Origin: CALGSZ01 sp042408955
Lineage (GTDB): Bacteria > Chloroflexota > Chloroflexia > Thermomicrobiales > UBA6265
Assembly (NCBI GenBank): GCA_042408955.1
Contig: JBHOQQ010000070.1
Span: forward strand, 17,226 to 81,225
Direction: 5' to 3'
DNA: 64,000 nucleotides
In this document: one piece after another, positions 52,217-61,537 of the stretch
Numbering within the stretch: position 1 is the stretch's first letter
Layout of the letters: each line of letters begins with the position of its first letter
Notes under the pieces: model-generated
The model's database searches: none
Told to the model about the DNA's origin: nothing
Seen by the model: the letters and a program-made list of their open reading frames with translations, nothing else
Translations under genes and position numbers: made by a program

Positions 52217-53266
52217 ATGGCGTCGGTAGGAGAGAGCGGAGAAGCCCGGGAGACGATCGAGATCACCAGGCGTGCAAGCGTGCCCGCAACGACGTGGGCA
52301 CGCTCCACACGTCTACGCGCGCTCACCGCCGAGCAATACCGCCCGCTAGTCGTTGCGTATGGTCTGATCCTCGTGATCATCCTTGTCACCGCCGTGCGCC
52401 ATCCCGGCTTCGTCAGCTTCGACAACCTGCGGAATCAGCTTGTCCTCGCCTCGTTCCTTGGGATGGCAGCGGCGGCGCAAACGATCCTCATCCTGACGGG
52501 TGGCATTGATCTCTCCATCGCCTGGAACCTGAACTTCTCGGCTATCCTGATGACCCAATTGACGAAGACTGACATGAGCGCCAGCCGCGTGACCTGGGCT
52601 ATCTTTCTGGCGCTGCTCAGCGCCTGCGTGGTTGGATTCGTCAACGGGCTAGGCATCGCGTACCTGCGCATCCCGCCACTGGTGATGACGCTGGGCATGA
52701 ACGCGGTCCTGCTTGGGCTCACACTCTATTACACGAAAGGCACGCCGCAAGGCACGGCGCCCAACGTCATCCTGAAGCTCGCGACCGGCCGGGTGGCAGG
52801 CATTCCCTGGGCCGTGCTCCTCTGGGCTGTGGTCAGCGCCGTGCTAATCTTCGTCCTCAAGCGCACGGTCTATGGCCGGCGCCTCTACGCCATCGGCAAT
52901 AATCCGCGCGCCTCCTATCTCTCCGGTGTGCCGGTCCGCCGTGTACTGATCGTTTCCTACACAGCGGCAGGCTTGTTTGCTGGTATCACCGGTCTCCTCT
53001 TGACCGGGTACTCGAACCAGAGCTACATCCGCATGGGCGATGCCTACGTGCTTCCATCCATCGCAGCGGTGGTGGTTGGTGGCACCTCCATTCTTGGCGG
53101 CTCTGGCGGGTATGTTGGCACGATCGCGGGCGCGATCATCATTACCCTGCTGCAAAACGTGCTCTCGATCGAAAACAGAAGCCAGGCTGATCAGCAGATC
53201 CTCTTTGGCCTGATCGTCTTGATCATGCTCTTTATCTACGGGCGGGAGGCGAAGGTACGCGAATGA
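52217..53266 (+). CDS. CUT2-type sugar ABC transporter, permease 2
   Basis: A 349-residue paralogue of the previous permease. Matching motifs: ILILTGGIDLSIAWNLNFSA, VGFVNGLGIAYLRIPPLVMT, and PSIAAVVVGGTSILGGSGGY. The N-terminus is a 40-residue hydrophilic tail before the first helix (PLVVAYGLILVIILVTAV). GGGAAGG stands before the ATG. Four genes from 48285 to 53266 thus make a complete importer. Confidence 0.87.
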   Translation: MASVGESGEARETIEITRRASVPATTWARSTRLRALTAEQYRPLVVAYGLILVIILVTAVRHPGFVSFDNLRNQLVLASFLGMAAAAQTILILTGGIDLSIAWNLNFSAILMTQLTKTDMSASRVTWAIFLALLSACVVGFVNGLGIAYLRIPPLVMTLGMNAVLLGLTLYYTKGTPQGTAPNVILKLATGRVAGIPWAVLLWAVVSAVLIFVLKRTVYGRRLYAIGNNPRASYLSGVPVRRVLIVSYTAAGLFAGITGLLLTGYSNQSYIRMGDAYVLPSIAAVVVGGTSILGGSGGYVGTIAGAIIITLLQNVLSIENRSQADQQILFGLIVLIMLFIYGREAKVRE

Positions 53267-53302
53267 TGCGACCGGGGGCATCCGCTAAGGGAGGCAGCAA
53301 CC

Positions 53303-54106
53303 ATGAGCCGTATCCTCTACATCTCGCCGATCCGGATTGATACCCTAACGATCGAGCGCGGGTTGGAGGAGGCCGTCCGGCCAGGCAACGCTCTGGATGC
53401 GGTCGGGTTTGGGCGGGGACCGCGCCATGTGGAATATCACTATTATGAGGCGCTGACCTTACCCGATCTGGTGCATTCCATCATCGAAGCGGAAGAGCGG
53501 GGCTACGATGCCGCGGTCATCGGCTGCTTCTACGATTTCGGTCTGCACGAGGGGCGAGAAATGACCAGGCGGCTCGTCGTGACCGCGCCGTGCGAGTCGT
53601 CGGTATTGCTGGCATCCAGCTTGGGAGCGACGTTCTCGGTCATTGTCGGCCGGCGCAAGTGGATCCCGCAGATGCGCGAGCGGATCCGCGCGTACGGGCT
53701 GGAGTCGCGGCTCGCATCGTTCCGCACGCTGGACCTGGGAGTGCTCGATTACCACGCGGACGAGGCAGAAACCACGCGCCGGTTTGAACAGGCGGGCCGC
53801 CGGGCGATCGAGGAGGATGGCGCTGAAGTCATCATTCTCGGCTGCACCGCCTCGAGCGGGTTTTACGCCGAGCTGCAGGACAAGCTTGGCGTCCCGGTGA
53901 TTGACTCAGCGCTGGCGGCGGTGAAATACGCCGAGCACCTGATTGAGCTGCGCGACCGGTTTGGCTGGTCGCACTCGAAGATCGGCGACTACGAATCACC
54001 GCCACGCTCCGAGCTTGAGGGCTGGGACTTGCGCCGCCAATACGCGCCCGTGGACATCACCGAGCTCTGGCGCGGGACGGCGGTCGTCCCTCCCGTTACT
54101 CGCTAG
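53303..54106 (+). CDS. Aspartate/glutamate/hydantoin racemase-family protein
   Basis: A 267-residue protein of the Asp/Glu racemase superfamily. The two catalytic Cys are in AAVIGCFYDFGL and VIILGCTASSGFYAEL. TRRLVVTAPCESSVLLASSL carries the third conserved segment. Similar to hydantoin racemase (HyuE), which would not be expected in a sugar operon; it might instead racemise or isomerise the transported compound. Starts 36 bases behind permease 2, clearly co-transcribed. Confidence 0.8.
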   Translation: MSRILYISPIRIDTLTIERGLEEAVRPGNALDAVGFGRGPRHVEYHYYEALTLPDLVHSIIEAEERGYDAAVIGCFYDFGLHEGREMTRRLVVTAPCESSVLLASSLGATFSVIVGRRKWIPQMRERIRAYGLESRLASFRTLDLGVLDYHADEAETTRRFEQAGRRAIEEDGAEVIILGCTASSGFYAELQDKLGVPVIDSALAAVKYAEHLIELRDRFGWSHSKIGDYESPPRSELEGWDLRRQYAPVDITELWRGTAVVPPVTR

Positions 54107-54120
54107 CCAGGGGGGATGAT

Positions 54121-54903
54121 TCAGCAGCGGGATGCGGCGACGATCGCGCGCACGCGCTCGACGGAGACGGGATTCGTGACGATGCCACCCTCCTTGGCGG
54201 CAGTGCCCACGATCACACCGTCCGCGATCTGCAACAAGGCAGCCACCGTTTCCGCCGTCACGCCGCTGCCAACATAGAGCGGCGTGCGTGGGATAGCGTC
54301 GCGCACGGTCTGCAGGTCGGCTAGTTCAGCGGGCTGTCCTGTGGCCCGTCCGGTGACAATGATCGCTCCAGCCAGTCCGCGCTCGATGGCATCCTGCGCC
54401 ACTTCCCCGAGGGGCCGGGACGCCAGCGGCGCGGCGTGCTTGACATCGACGTCGGCCCAGACCTCGACAGGTGCATCCAGGCGCCGGATCAGCGCTTGGA
54501 CCTCCTCCGCCCGGCCTTCGATGATCCCTTGGTCAGTGACAGCCGCGCCGACATAGACGTTGGCGCGCACGAACTGTCCCCCGGCGATGGCCGCGATGGC
54601 CACGGCGCTCAGCACATCGTTGCGCAAGACATTCACCCCGACCGGCAGGCGCGTCTCCTCCTGCACCGCCGCGACGGCAAGGGTCATGGCCGCGACGATC
54701 TCGGCGCCAACCCGGTCCCTGGCGAACGGCACATCGCCAAAGTTCTCGACGATCAGGCCATCCACGCCGCCCTCGGCATAGGCGCTCGCGTCGCGCCGGG
54801 CAGCCTCAAGCACCTGCGCCATGGACCGGGCAGGGCCACCGCGTGCCGTTCCCGGCAAGGGTGGTAAGTGAATGACGCCAACGATGCGTGGCAAGCGCCC
54901 CAT
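54121..54903 (-). CDS. BtpA-family (SgcQ-like) TIM-barrel protein
   Basis: A 260-residue BtpA/SgcQ protein. RIVGVIHLPPLPGTARGGPA at the N-terminus is the family signature, with YAEGGVDGLIVENFGDVPFA and VWADVDVKHAAPLASRPLGE following. BtpA was linked to photosystem I in cyanobacteria, whereas SgcQ-type members occur in sugar operons; here, facing a sugar ABC operon, the second role is more likely. Convergent with the racemase gene, 14 bases apart. Weak ribosome site; probably co-transcribed with the small membrane gene upstream. Confidence 0.85.
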   Translation of the reverse strand: MGRLPRIVGVIHLPPLPGTARGGPARSMAQVLEAARRDASAYAEGGVDGLIVENFGDVPFARDRVGAEIVAAMTLAVAAVQEETRLPVGVNVLRNDVLSAVAIAAIAGGQFVRANVYVGAAVTDQGIIEGRAEEVQALIRRLDAPVEVWADVDVKHAAPLASRPLGEVAQDAIERGLAGAIIVTGRATGQPAELADLQTVRDAIPRTPLYVGSGVTAETVAALLQIADGVIVGTAAKEGGIVTNPVSVERVRAIVAASRC

Positions 54904-54918
54904 TGCCGTTGTGCCAAA

Positions 54919-55113
54919 TCAGCTCGCGGAGGCTAGGCCGGCCACGGCCGCTCCGAACGCGAACAGCAGCATGAAGATGGCAAAGAGGGTATAGCTGCCC
55001 CGCGAGCGCACGGCCCGGGGATGTTTGGCGATATAGCGCGCATGCAGCAACGACAGCGCAAAGACAGCCGCGCCGCCAGCGATGCCAAACCAAACCAGCG
55101 TTTGCGTGTTCAT
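54919..55113 (-). CDS. Small membrane protein, hypothetical
   Basis: A 64-residue protein with two membrane segments (TLVWFGIAGGAAVFALSLLH and SYTLFAIFMLLFAFGAAVAG) joined by a basic loop HARYIAKHPRAVRSRG. Good GGAGAGG ribosome site before the ATG. It precedes the BtpA gene by 15 bases. Family not recognised. Confidence 0.6.
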   Translation of the reverse strand: MNTQTLVWFGIAGGAAVFALSLLHARYIAKHPRAVRSRGSYTLFAIFMLLFAFGAAVAGLASAS

Positions 55114-55183
55114 GCCTCTCCGGCGCTCCGCATCTCCTATCCAGGCGAGATCATCCGGCTCGCGCTGATTGCCGGACTCCAGC

Positions 55184-55957
55184 CTACGGCTCGCTCGAGC
55201 GCAACAGCGACTCGATAACGAGCTCTTCTCGCACTTCCTTGACTCCAGGCACGCGGGCAGCGACCGCCTCAGCGTTCTCGGCGTCCTCCAGCGTGGGAAC
55301 CGCTCCGTAGAGGTGGACCACCCCGTTTCGTGTCACGACATCAATCGTCAGATCGGTCGTGAGCGCGTCCTGCCTGAGCTCCTCAAGCACGTGGCTCGTT
55401 ATCTCCTCGTCCGGGCGATACTCGAAGCTGGCGCCACCGATCTCCTCATCCATGGCCGTGGCGCCGAAGCCGCCCAGAATTTCAAGATCTTCCTCATCAC
55501 GCGACGGGCGGACAACCGGGTCAGTCGGCGGGAAGTAGGGAATGGCCTCGGCAGCCGCCTCCATTGGATCGCTCGTGCCGATGTCCTCCACAAAATCGGG
55601 CTCGTCTTCGAAGCCAGGGTCGAGCACCTGATCACGGTCTACATCAGGATGGATATAGCCGAACACGCCATGGTCTGCGGAATCGACGCTGGCATACGCT
55701 GGGTCAGGCTCGCTTGGCAAGATTTCTAGGGCATCATCTACTTGGAGACCGAGCGGCTCGGCAACGGCAGTGGCAACATCAAGCACCGCTTGCCGGTTCT
55801 CGTCAGAATCCACCTCTCCTGAGAGGAAGATGGTGCCATCGCGAATCTCAACGGCAACGTGAATGCCAGCTTCAGCAAGCGTATCGTGGATTTGTGAGAC
55901 GATAGCTTCCAGATCTTGCTCTGACTGTTGTTGGTTCGATGATGCGGTCGCGCACAT
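55184..55957 (-). CDS. Two-BON-domain protein
   Basis: A 257-residue protein starting at ATG 55957 (AAGGAG upstream). BON domain 1 at residues about 12-75 (AIVSQIHDTLAEAGIHVAVE, DGTIFLSGEVDSDENRQAVL), acidic linker rich in Asp, Glu and Pro (80-175) and BON domain 2 at about 185-255 (SHVLEELRQDALTTDLTIDV, VHLYGAVPTLEDAENAEAVA). BON domains bind membranes or polymers. No signal peptide is evident, so it may be cytoplasmic or membrane-peripheral. Confidence 0.82.
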   Translation of the reverse strand: MCATASSNQQQSEQDLEAIVSQIHDTLAEAGIHVAVEIRDGTIFLSGEVDSDENRQAVLDVATAVAEPLGLQVDDALEILPSEPDPAYASVDSADHGVFGYIHPDVDRDQVLDPGFEDEPDFVEDIGTSDPMEAAAEAIPYFPPTDPVVRPSRDEEDLEILGGFGATAMDEEIGGASFEYRPDEEITSHVLEELRQDALTTDLTIDVVTRNGVVHLYGAVPTLEDAENAEAVAARVPGVKEVREELVIESLLRSSEP

Positions 55958-56169
55958 CGGTGGTGCTCCTTTCTGTTTGTCACAGTTGTACATCTTACCC
56001 GGCAACGCCTCCAACCTGTCGCCCGGCATCGCCTCGCTTGACGCAGATGTGACACGCGGTACGCTGTAGCCATGCACCTGCCACCGCGGGAGTGCCCGGG
56101 TGCTTCCGGGCGAGCGGCGGGAGAGGTGGCAAGTACTGCGCCAGCCGGGCTGGGCAGAGGGACACTGTG

Positions 56170-56685
56170 ATGATTGAGCGCGACGGGCGAGACCGCATCA
56201 CCACCGGACGAGGCGTGCCTCCACCGAAGGGACGCCCGGTCTCGCTTCCGCCCATCCCAGACCCCCACCGCTACGCGATGGCTGATCTTGAACGTGAAAC
56301 AGGTATCCCTGCACGCACCATCCGCTATTACATTAGCGAGGGACTCTTGCCCCCCGCGCATGGCCGCGGCCCCAAAGCCACCTACGATCTTGGCCATTTG
56401 CTCCGGCTGAAGATGATTCAGCGGCTCAAGGACGAGCATCTTCCGCTCGATGAGATCAAGCAGCGCTTGGGCGATCTGACGGATGAGGACATCGAGCGGA
56501 TGCTGGCTATTCAGACGAGACCCGCCGAGGATCGCTGGCGGCGCATCCAGCTCCATCCGGATATCGAGCTGCATGTCCGGGAGCGGGCTGGCCAGGACCA
56601 CGATCTCGCTCTCGACCGAATGGTTGAGCGCATCGTGGGCTATGCGCGAGCGGTCATTGATGAGCTTGGAGACCGCTATGAGTGA
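56170..56685 (+). CDS. MerR-family transcriptional regulator
   Basis: A 171-residue regulator with a 36-residue basic/Pro tail before the winged HTH (HRYAMADLERETGIPARTIR, YYISEGLLPP), and KMIQRLKDEHLPLDEIKQRL as the beta-hairpin/helix region. The C-terminal effector part is short and lacks the Cys of metal-sensing MerR proteins. GAGGG lies upstream of ATG 56170. Overlaps the flavin reductase gene by 8 bases. Confidence 0.82.
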   Translation: MIERDGRDRITTGRGVPPPKGRPVSLPPIPDPHRYAMADLERETGIPARTIRYYISEGLLPPAHGRGPKATYDLGHLLRLKMIQRLKDEHLPLDEIKQRLGDLTDEDIERMLAIQTRPAEDRWRRIQLHPDIELHVRERAGQDHDLALDRMVERIVGYARAVIDELGDRYE

Positions 56686-57301
56686 TGGCCGCTTGCCCCG
56701 CCGCCGTATCCCACCCAGCGCCCCCCTGAGTGGCAGCCACGGCGGGATCACCACCGGTGCTGCCGCGCGATCGCTCGGCCGGGGCGCGCCGGCAGACTCG
56801 ACGCCGACTCCGGAGGCGATGCGTGCCGCTCGCCGCCGCTGGGCCTCAGGAGTAACGATCGTGACGACCGTGGAGCGCGATGGCGATGCCGTGCGCTACC
56901 GGGGAGCAACCGTGAGCGCCTTCACCGTCGTCTCACTGGAGCCACCGCTTGTGCTGATCTGTCTTGAACGTGAGGCGACGATCACGAAGCGTGTGACTGC
57001 GGCGGGTGTCTTTGCCGTCTCAATTCTGGACCGGTCGCAGGAGTTCCATGCCGACCGCTTCGCTGGGCTCGCTCCACTGCCCGACCCGCGCTTTTCCTCG
57101 GTGCCCCATGATCTTGGTCCAACTGGCTGCCCGCTCCTGCGCGGTGCGCTCGCGGCATTCGACTGCCGCGTGAGCGCGGTGCACGATGGTGGGGATCATG
57201 TCATCGTGGTTGGGGAAGTCCTCGCGGTCGTTGTTGGCCCGGACACGGACGATCCCCTCCTCACCTACGAGGGTGCATACCGCCGTCTTGAGAGTGCATA
57301 G
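56678..57301 (+). CDS. Flavin reductase-like (FMN split-barrel) protein
   Basis: A 207-residue protein. After an 80-base Pro/Ala-rich N-terminal part, MRAARRRWASGVTIVTTVER opens the flavin reductase fold, followed by GATVSAFTVVSLEPPLVLIC and GVFAVSILDRSQEFHADRFA, and the FMN-reductase strand HVIVVGEVLAVVVGPDTDDP. Such enzymes supply reduced FMN to partner monooxygenases. It starts inside the MerR gene end (ATG 56678, GGAG upstream), so it is translationally coupled. Confidence 0.82.
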   Translation: MSDGRLPRRRIPPSAPLSGSHGGITTGAAARSLGRGAPADSTPTPEAMRAARRRWASGVTIVTTVERDGDAVRYRGATVSAFTVVSLEPPLVLICLEREATITKRVTAAGVFAVSILDRSQEFHADRFAGLAPLPDPRFSSVPHDLGPTGCPLLRGALAAFDCRVSAVHDGGDHVIVVGEVLAVVVGPDTDDPLLTYEGAYRRLESA

Positions 57302-57303
57302 CG

Positions 57304-57675
57304 ATGTCTGGCATTGGTCCGGCACAACCGAACCAGGGCGGGCAGATGGCGTCGCAAGACATGCTCTGGATCCCAGACAACCCGGACGGGAGCGGCTGGG
57401 CCGATGTGGATTGGGTCAGCACCATTCGCGGCAGCCGCTACCACTACCGGCATGCGGAGCCGTACGCGGAGGCGCTCGCGCGGCTTCCCCCCTTTTACCG
57501 CGTGGTGACGCGTCTCGACACGCCCGATCTGCACGCGCCCCACGAGAACAGCTACTACGTGCCGCGCGAGCGCCTGGCCGACTTCCTGATGGAGGTCTCC
57601 CTCGCAGGAGGGGCAGAGACGATCTGGCATGTCGAGCCCTGCCCCGAACCGCCGGAGGAGAGCCGCGTTCGCTAG
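57304..57675 (+). CDS. Hypothetical protein
   Basis: A 123-residue protein 2 bases behind the flavin reductase stop. Features are IPDNPDGSGWADVDWVSTIR, YHYRHAEPYAEALARLPPFY and DLHAPHENSYYVPRERLADF. No recognised family. The aromatic and charged mix suggests a folded domain. Possibly a partner of the flavin reductase, from operon position only. The start may instead be ATG 57346. Confidence 0.55.
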   Translation: MSGIGPAQPNQGGQMASQDMLWIPDNPDGSGWADVDWVSTIRGSRYHYRHAEPYAEALARLPPFYRVVTRLDTPDLHAPHENSYYVPRERLADFLMEVSLAGGAETIWHVEPCPEPPEESRVR

Positions 57676-57922
57676 CCGCGAGCGAGCACGCCAGCTGCGG
57701 CATCCCCACGCGGCGCCGATGTCCCGCGCGAACCGACACGCCGGCTCAAGCCGGCGCCGCTTCCAGGCGTCGTCGCATGCCCGTGGGTGCGATGGCGCCG
57801 CGCTCGGCCGCGCCGCTTGAGACATTCCCGCGCGCCACTCATCAGCCGAGCGAGTGTGCGCCCGTTCGGCGGCGCGCCCAGGAACTTGGGTGAATTCACC
57901 GGTCGGTCGCGATCGAGGGCTC

Positions 57923-58402
57923 TCACGGTGCGGCAGTCCGCTGCCACCAGGCTCGGATCTCAGCAAAATGCTCGTAGATGTGCTCGGTAGCATCCTCCTC
58001 GACCGTGGCCAGCACGTCGGCGGCAGCTGGGTGATTTGGTTGCAGCTCGCTTAGGAGGGAGATGAGCCGGGCATGGTTGCGCTCCAGCTCCGCCCGCACC
58101 TCGCCAGGAGCTTGGCCGGCGCGCCTGGCAACTTCTTGATCGTTAATATCTGCCCAATCTGCCACGTGTGCTGGCTCTCCCCGCAAAATGCGCTCAGCAT
58201 TGGCGAGGTCGTGGCCGATCCAGAACGCGATGTGGCCGACCACGTCCTTCACCGACCACTCCCCAGTCACGCCGGGCTCCTCCTCTCGCTCATCCGGTAT
58301 CGCGTCGAGCACGCCCGTCAGCTCGGTCCAGGCTGCTCCGATTCGCGTGAGTACCGCCTGAATCGCATCGCGGCTGACCTGTCCTGGCGCATCGGACACC
58401 AT
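57923..58402 (-). CDS. DinB/maleylpyruvate-isomerase-like (ClbS-type) protein
   Basis: A 159-residue four-helix DinB-superfamily protein, started at ATG 58402 (GGGAGG upstream) in a frame that runs to 58549. The helix-2 motif GEWSVKDVVGHIAFWIGHDL resembles the GEWSVREVIHHLAD of the broken DinB gene at 47424. The metal-binding His pattern continues in ATEHIYEHFAEIRAWWQR. Function probably metal-dependent thiol chemistry; not assignable. Confidence 0.75.
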   Translation of the reverse strand: MVSDAPGQVSRDAIQAVLTRIGAAWTELTGVLDAIPDEREEEPGVTGEWSVKDVVGHIAFWIGHDLANAERILRGEPAHVADWADINDQEVARRAGQAPGEVRAELERNHARLISLLSELQPNHPAAADVLATVEEDATEHIYEHFAEIRAWWQRTAAP

Positions 58403-58649
58403 CTCGTTGCCTCCCCTCGGTTGCGCTTGTGCACCAGCCAGCGGTCCGTCGTCCGGTCCGTCACCCGTATAACGCGAGGCGCGTGCCATCATGAGACGAT
58501 CCGTGACGGGCACCGCCCCTGCGGAATGGATTTGACGGTGATCTCGCACTGAGGAGCCCTAAGACTGCATCCGCCACCGCGTGCCGCTAGGCTGCACGGT
58601 AAAGGGTGGGCTCGATGCCACCACTCAGGTGCGTGCTCGATGCGCGAGC

Positions 58650-59204
58650 TCAGGCGAACTGGAAAAGCTCGTCGAGGGCGATAGCCACATCCGGCAGGGC
58701 ATGGAGCCGCACGACGCCGCCCGTCACCTGCTGCTCGCCGTAGCGGCCAGCCGGCTGCCGGCGCCAGATCCGCAACGACCGCTCGAAGGGATGCAGTCGC
58801 CAGATCTCCTCATCGCCGCGTTCGCGATACGCTGGCAGCTTGGTATCCACATCGTAGCTGCCAGTGGATGGAGACCAGACCTCCGCGACGAAGGGCAACG
58901 GGTCGTCATAGATCTCGAGTCGAGCCGGATCGTTGCGAAACTGGGTCATCAATCTCACCGGGATGACCGCCACGTCCGGGATGTAGGTATCGCCGCTTCG
59001 TGAGCGCACATGCCCGGCGTTTTGCCGAACCTGGTATCGCGACGGGTCGAGCTGAGTCACCAGTTGGCGAACCAGGTGGCTGCTCGCCTGGTTGTGTGCG
59101 AAACTCATCGGCGGCTTCTCCCGCAACCGTCCCCGGAAAAGTTCCCAGCGCCCCTCCGGATCTTCGAGCGCAACCGCCTCGAACGTCCTCATCGTGACCG
59201 GCAT
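58650..59204 (-). CDS. Uma2-family (restriction-endonuclease-like) protein
   Basis: A 184-residue Uma2 protein. ALEDPEGRWELFRGRLREKP, NAGHVRSRSGDTYIPDVAVI and FVAEVWSPSTGSYDVDTKLP mark the PD-(D/E)XK-like fold; Asp in PDVAV and Glu in VAEVWS are the expected catalytic residues, followed by Lys in DTKLPAY. Physiological role of this large family is unknown, though members often occur in mobile or defence settings. It stands alone between DinB and the dehydratase. Confidence 0.8.
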   Translation of the reverse strand: MPVTMRTFEAVALEDPEGRWELFRGRLREKPPMSFAHNQASSHLVRQLVTQLDPSRYQVRQNAGHVRSRSGDTYIPDVAVIPVRLMTQFRNDPARLEIYDDPLPFVAEVWSPSTGSYDVDTKLPAYRERGDEEIWRLHPFERSLRIWRRQPAGRYGEQQVTGGVVRLHALPDVAIALDELFQFA

Positions 59205-59226
59205 GGCGCTGCCCTCCTCATCGACG

Positions 59227-61428
59227 TCAATTCACGCCTTCCACCCGTGCCACATCCCAAAAATCGACGGTCGCCTCGTCCCAGACGATCTGTGGCACGA
59301 CGCCGTGGGCCGCATCCGTGCAGTGCACCATCCGGTTCGCGGCCGCCACGCGCCTCTGCCGCTGACGCAGGCGAGCCAGGCGCTCCTCAGCGAGCGCGTC
59401 CCGCGCCCCGAGCAACGCCGGATCCGCCAGTTCCACCCGGCCATCACGGAACGCGGCCGGGTCGAGCAGGTCGATCCGCCGTGCGCGGAACCGCAGATGC
59501 AGCAGGTCGCCCGTCTGCAGGCGGATGATGTCGCCGCCACGCGCCGCCTCCGGCGTGACGTGCCCGATCGCCGCGCCATAGCTGACGCCGGAGTAGCGCC
59601 CGTCGCTGATGAGCGTCACCAGCTTGCGCAGCGCCCGGTTCGCGTTGATGTGCTGCATCGGCGTGAACATCTCCGGCATACCGAACGCTTCCGGCCCTTG
59701 CGCGCCGATGACAACCGCAAGCTTGAGCGCGCCGCTCTGCACCATGTGATCGAAGAGCGCGTCGTAGCCCAGCGCGTCGGCAGCGCTCGTCTCCAAGCCC
59801 AAACGCGGGGCATTGTGCCGCCACATGGCGCGCAGGTTCGCTTCGAGGAACGCGCGCGCGCCCCGCAACCCGTCCAGCAGGTGGATGTCGAGGAGCGCCT
59901 CGTTCGCCGCCTCTTCGCTCTCGTAGTACAGCACGAACGCCACCTGCTCATCGAAATGATCGACCTGCCGCTCCGGCATGCCACTGATCTTGACCACCGC
60001 GCTCTCGAACCAGTTGCTCCGCAGGACATCGACGCCGGAGACGGCGCGCCGCGGCTTGGAGAGGATAATCGGGTTCTCCCGCACACCATCGGCGCTGAGA
60101 CGATCCGGATTGGCGAGGCGTTCCCGCCAGCTCGTGCCTGTCACGGTCATGGCATCCAAGTCCATCGGCACGCCGTTGCGGACCAGCTCGTGGAACAGCG
60201 TCTCCATGCCGCGAATCTGCCCGGAACAGCATTGCTGGGCAAGCACGAAGATGTCCCGCCCCTGGGTGAGGGAGTAATCGAAGAGGTCTGGCACCGGGTG
60301 CGCGTGATGGATGCGGTCCAGATCCCAGATGGAGAAGCGCATGCCCGCGTAGATGGCCGCCCCGACCAGGTGCATCAACAGGTTGGTCGAGCCGCCGGAG
60401 GCGCTGTGAATCCGAATCGCGTTGCCCATGTTTTGCCGGACGAGTTCTGCGACGCTGCATTCCGGACGCTCGACCAGCGAGAACAGATCGTCGATCACGG
60501 CATTAACCTGCGCGGTCGTCGGCGGGTCGGTCAGCAGCTCGACGGCGGGATGGGCGAGGCCGAGAGCGGCGACGAGGTGGCGCGAGGAGTTGCCGGTGCC
60601 GTTGAACGCGCAGATACCGCCCTTCGCATCGCACGTGTTGACGGCCAGCCGCTTCTCTAGCGACTTGTGCCGCTCCGGGCTCAGCACGCCGCACTCCACA
60701 GCGCGGATGAACACGCCTTGGAACGCGGTGTTGGAGGAGCACTGGAGGATATAGCGCATCGCCTCCTCGAGATCCTCCGCGATCTCTGGCTGGCCAGCGG
60801 CCCGGCAGTCCGCAGCGAGCAACTCAAGATCTTGCCGGACGTCGGGCGGAATCGTGCCGCCCTTGAGGACATGGGCCGGGGCAAAGGCAGCAAATACAGG
60901 CGCCTCGCCGCGATACCGTCGCAAGGTGTCAAGATGAGCGAGCGCCGAGACGACGGCAAGGGGCAGCTTGTCGCACGACTGGATCACGAATGCGCCGTGG
61001 TACGAGTGCGCCTCCATCTGGTTGACGACGATCTCGGCGATGGCGTTGCGGCTCTGCAGCGAGTAGCTCATTCCCATGTTGCTCTGGGCCGTGCCATCGC
61101 AGAGGACCGGCACGGAGAACGAGAACGGCACGCCGCCGTTGCGCCAGATGCGCAGCGCCGCGCGTGCCACGGTTCCCGGATCCATCACGTGTGCAGGATG
61201 GTCGCTGGAGCCGCCGATGATGGCGATGCGCGGGGCGTTCTCGTCGAGCCGCTCGACGATCGCCTCAAGCGACCAGTCCGGGAGCGCCTCGTCTCCCACC
61301 TCCCGGTAGGCGCGGTCGAGCAGCCCGGCGACTGTAATCGGCTCGTTCGCTTTTCCTTGAACACCGTCGCGGTACGGATTGACTGGATTGGCGATGCGTG
61401 GACGGGTAGGCGTGATCGTGATGGTCAT
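59227..61428 (-). CDS. IlvD/Edd-family dehydratase (long form)
   Basis: A 733-residue [Fe-S] dehydratase of the IlvD/Edd family (dihydroxy-acid, phosphogluconate or sugar-acid dehydratase). Motifs include PVLCDGTAQSNMGMSYSLQS, AFVIQSCDKLPLAVVSALAH, NTCDAKGGICAFNGTGNSSR and LISDGRYSGVSYGAAIGHVT. The three Cys segments fit a cluster-bound family member. Its length exceeds the 570-residue DHAD norm and is closer to the YjhG/YagF sugar-acid type. Start at ATG 61428 (GAGGAG upstream); the frame runs on to 61659 without merit. Confidence 0.85.
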   Translation of the reverse strand: MTITITPTRPRIANPVNPYRDGVQGKANEPITVAGLLDRAYREVGDEALPDWSLEAIVERLDENAPRIAIIGGSSDHPAHVMDPGTVARAALRIWRNGGVPFSFSVPVLCDGTAQSNMGMSYSLQSRNAIAEIVVNQMEAHSYHGAFVIQSCDKLPLAVVSALAHLDTLRRYRGEAPVFAAFAPAHVLKGGTIPPDVRQDLELLAADCRAAGQPEIAEDLEEAMRYILQCSSNTAFQGVFIRAVECGVLSPERHKSLEKRLAVNTCDAKGGICAFNGTGNSSRHLVAALGLAHPAVELLTDPPTTAQVNAVIDDLFSLVERPECSVAELVRQNMGNAIRIHSASGGSTNLLMHLVGAAIYAGMRFSIWDLDRIHHAHPVPDLFDYSLTQGRDIFVLAQQCCSGQIRGMETLFHELVRNGVPMDLDAMTVTGTSWRERLANPDRLSADGVRENPIILSKPRRAVSGVDVLRSNWFESAVVKISGMPERQVDHFDEQVAFVLYYESEEAANEALLDIHLLDGLRGARAFLEANLRAMWRHNAPRLGLETSAADALGYDALFDHMVQSGALKLAVVIGAQGPEAFGMPEMFTPMQHINANRALRKLVTLISDGRYSGVSYGAAIGHVTPEAARGGDIIRLQTGDLLHLRFRARRIDLLDPAAFRDGRVELADPALLGARDALAEERLARLRQRQRRVAAANRMVHCTDAAHGVVPQIVWDEATVDFWDVARVEGVN

Positions 61429-61537
61429 GCGGTGCGCTCCTCGGGATAGCACGTCCTGGCGGTATCCTTCATGCCGCATAGTATGCCAGAGACGTCGAGC
61501 ACTTCCCGAGGAACGCTGCGTTTTACCGAGAACGCGC

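Noticed and set aside
59092..60660. 522-codon open frame on the plus strand
   Set aside because: Antisense to the IlvD/Edd dehydratase; Arg/His-rich composition typical of a shadow frame in GC-rich DNA.
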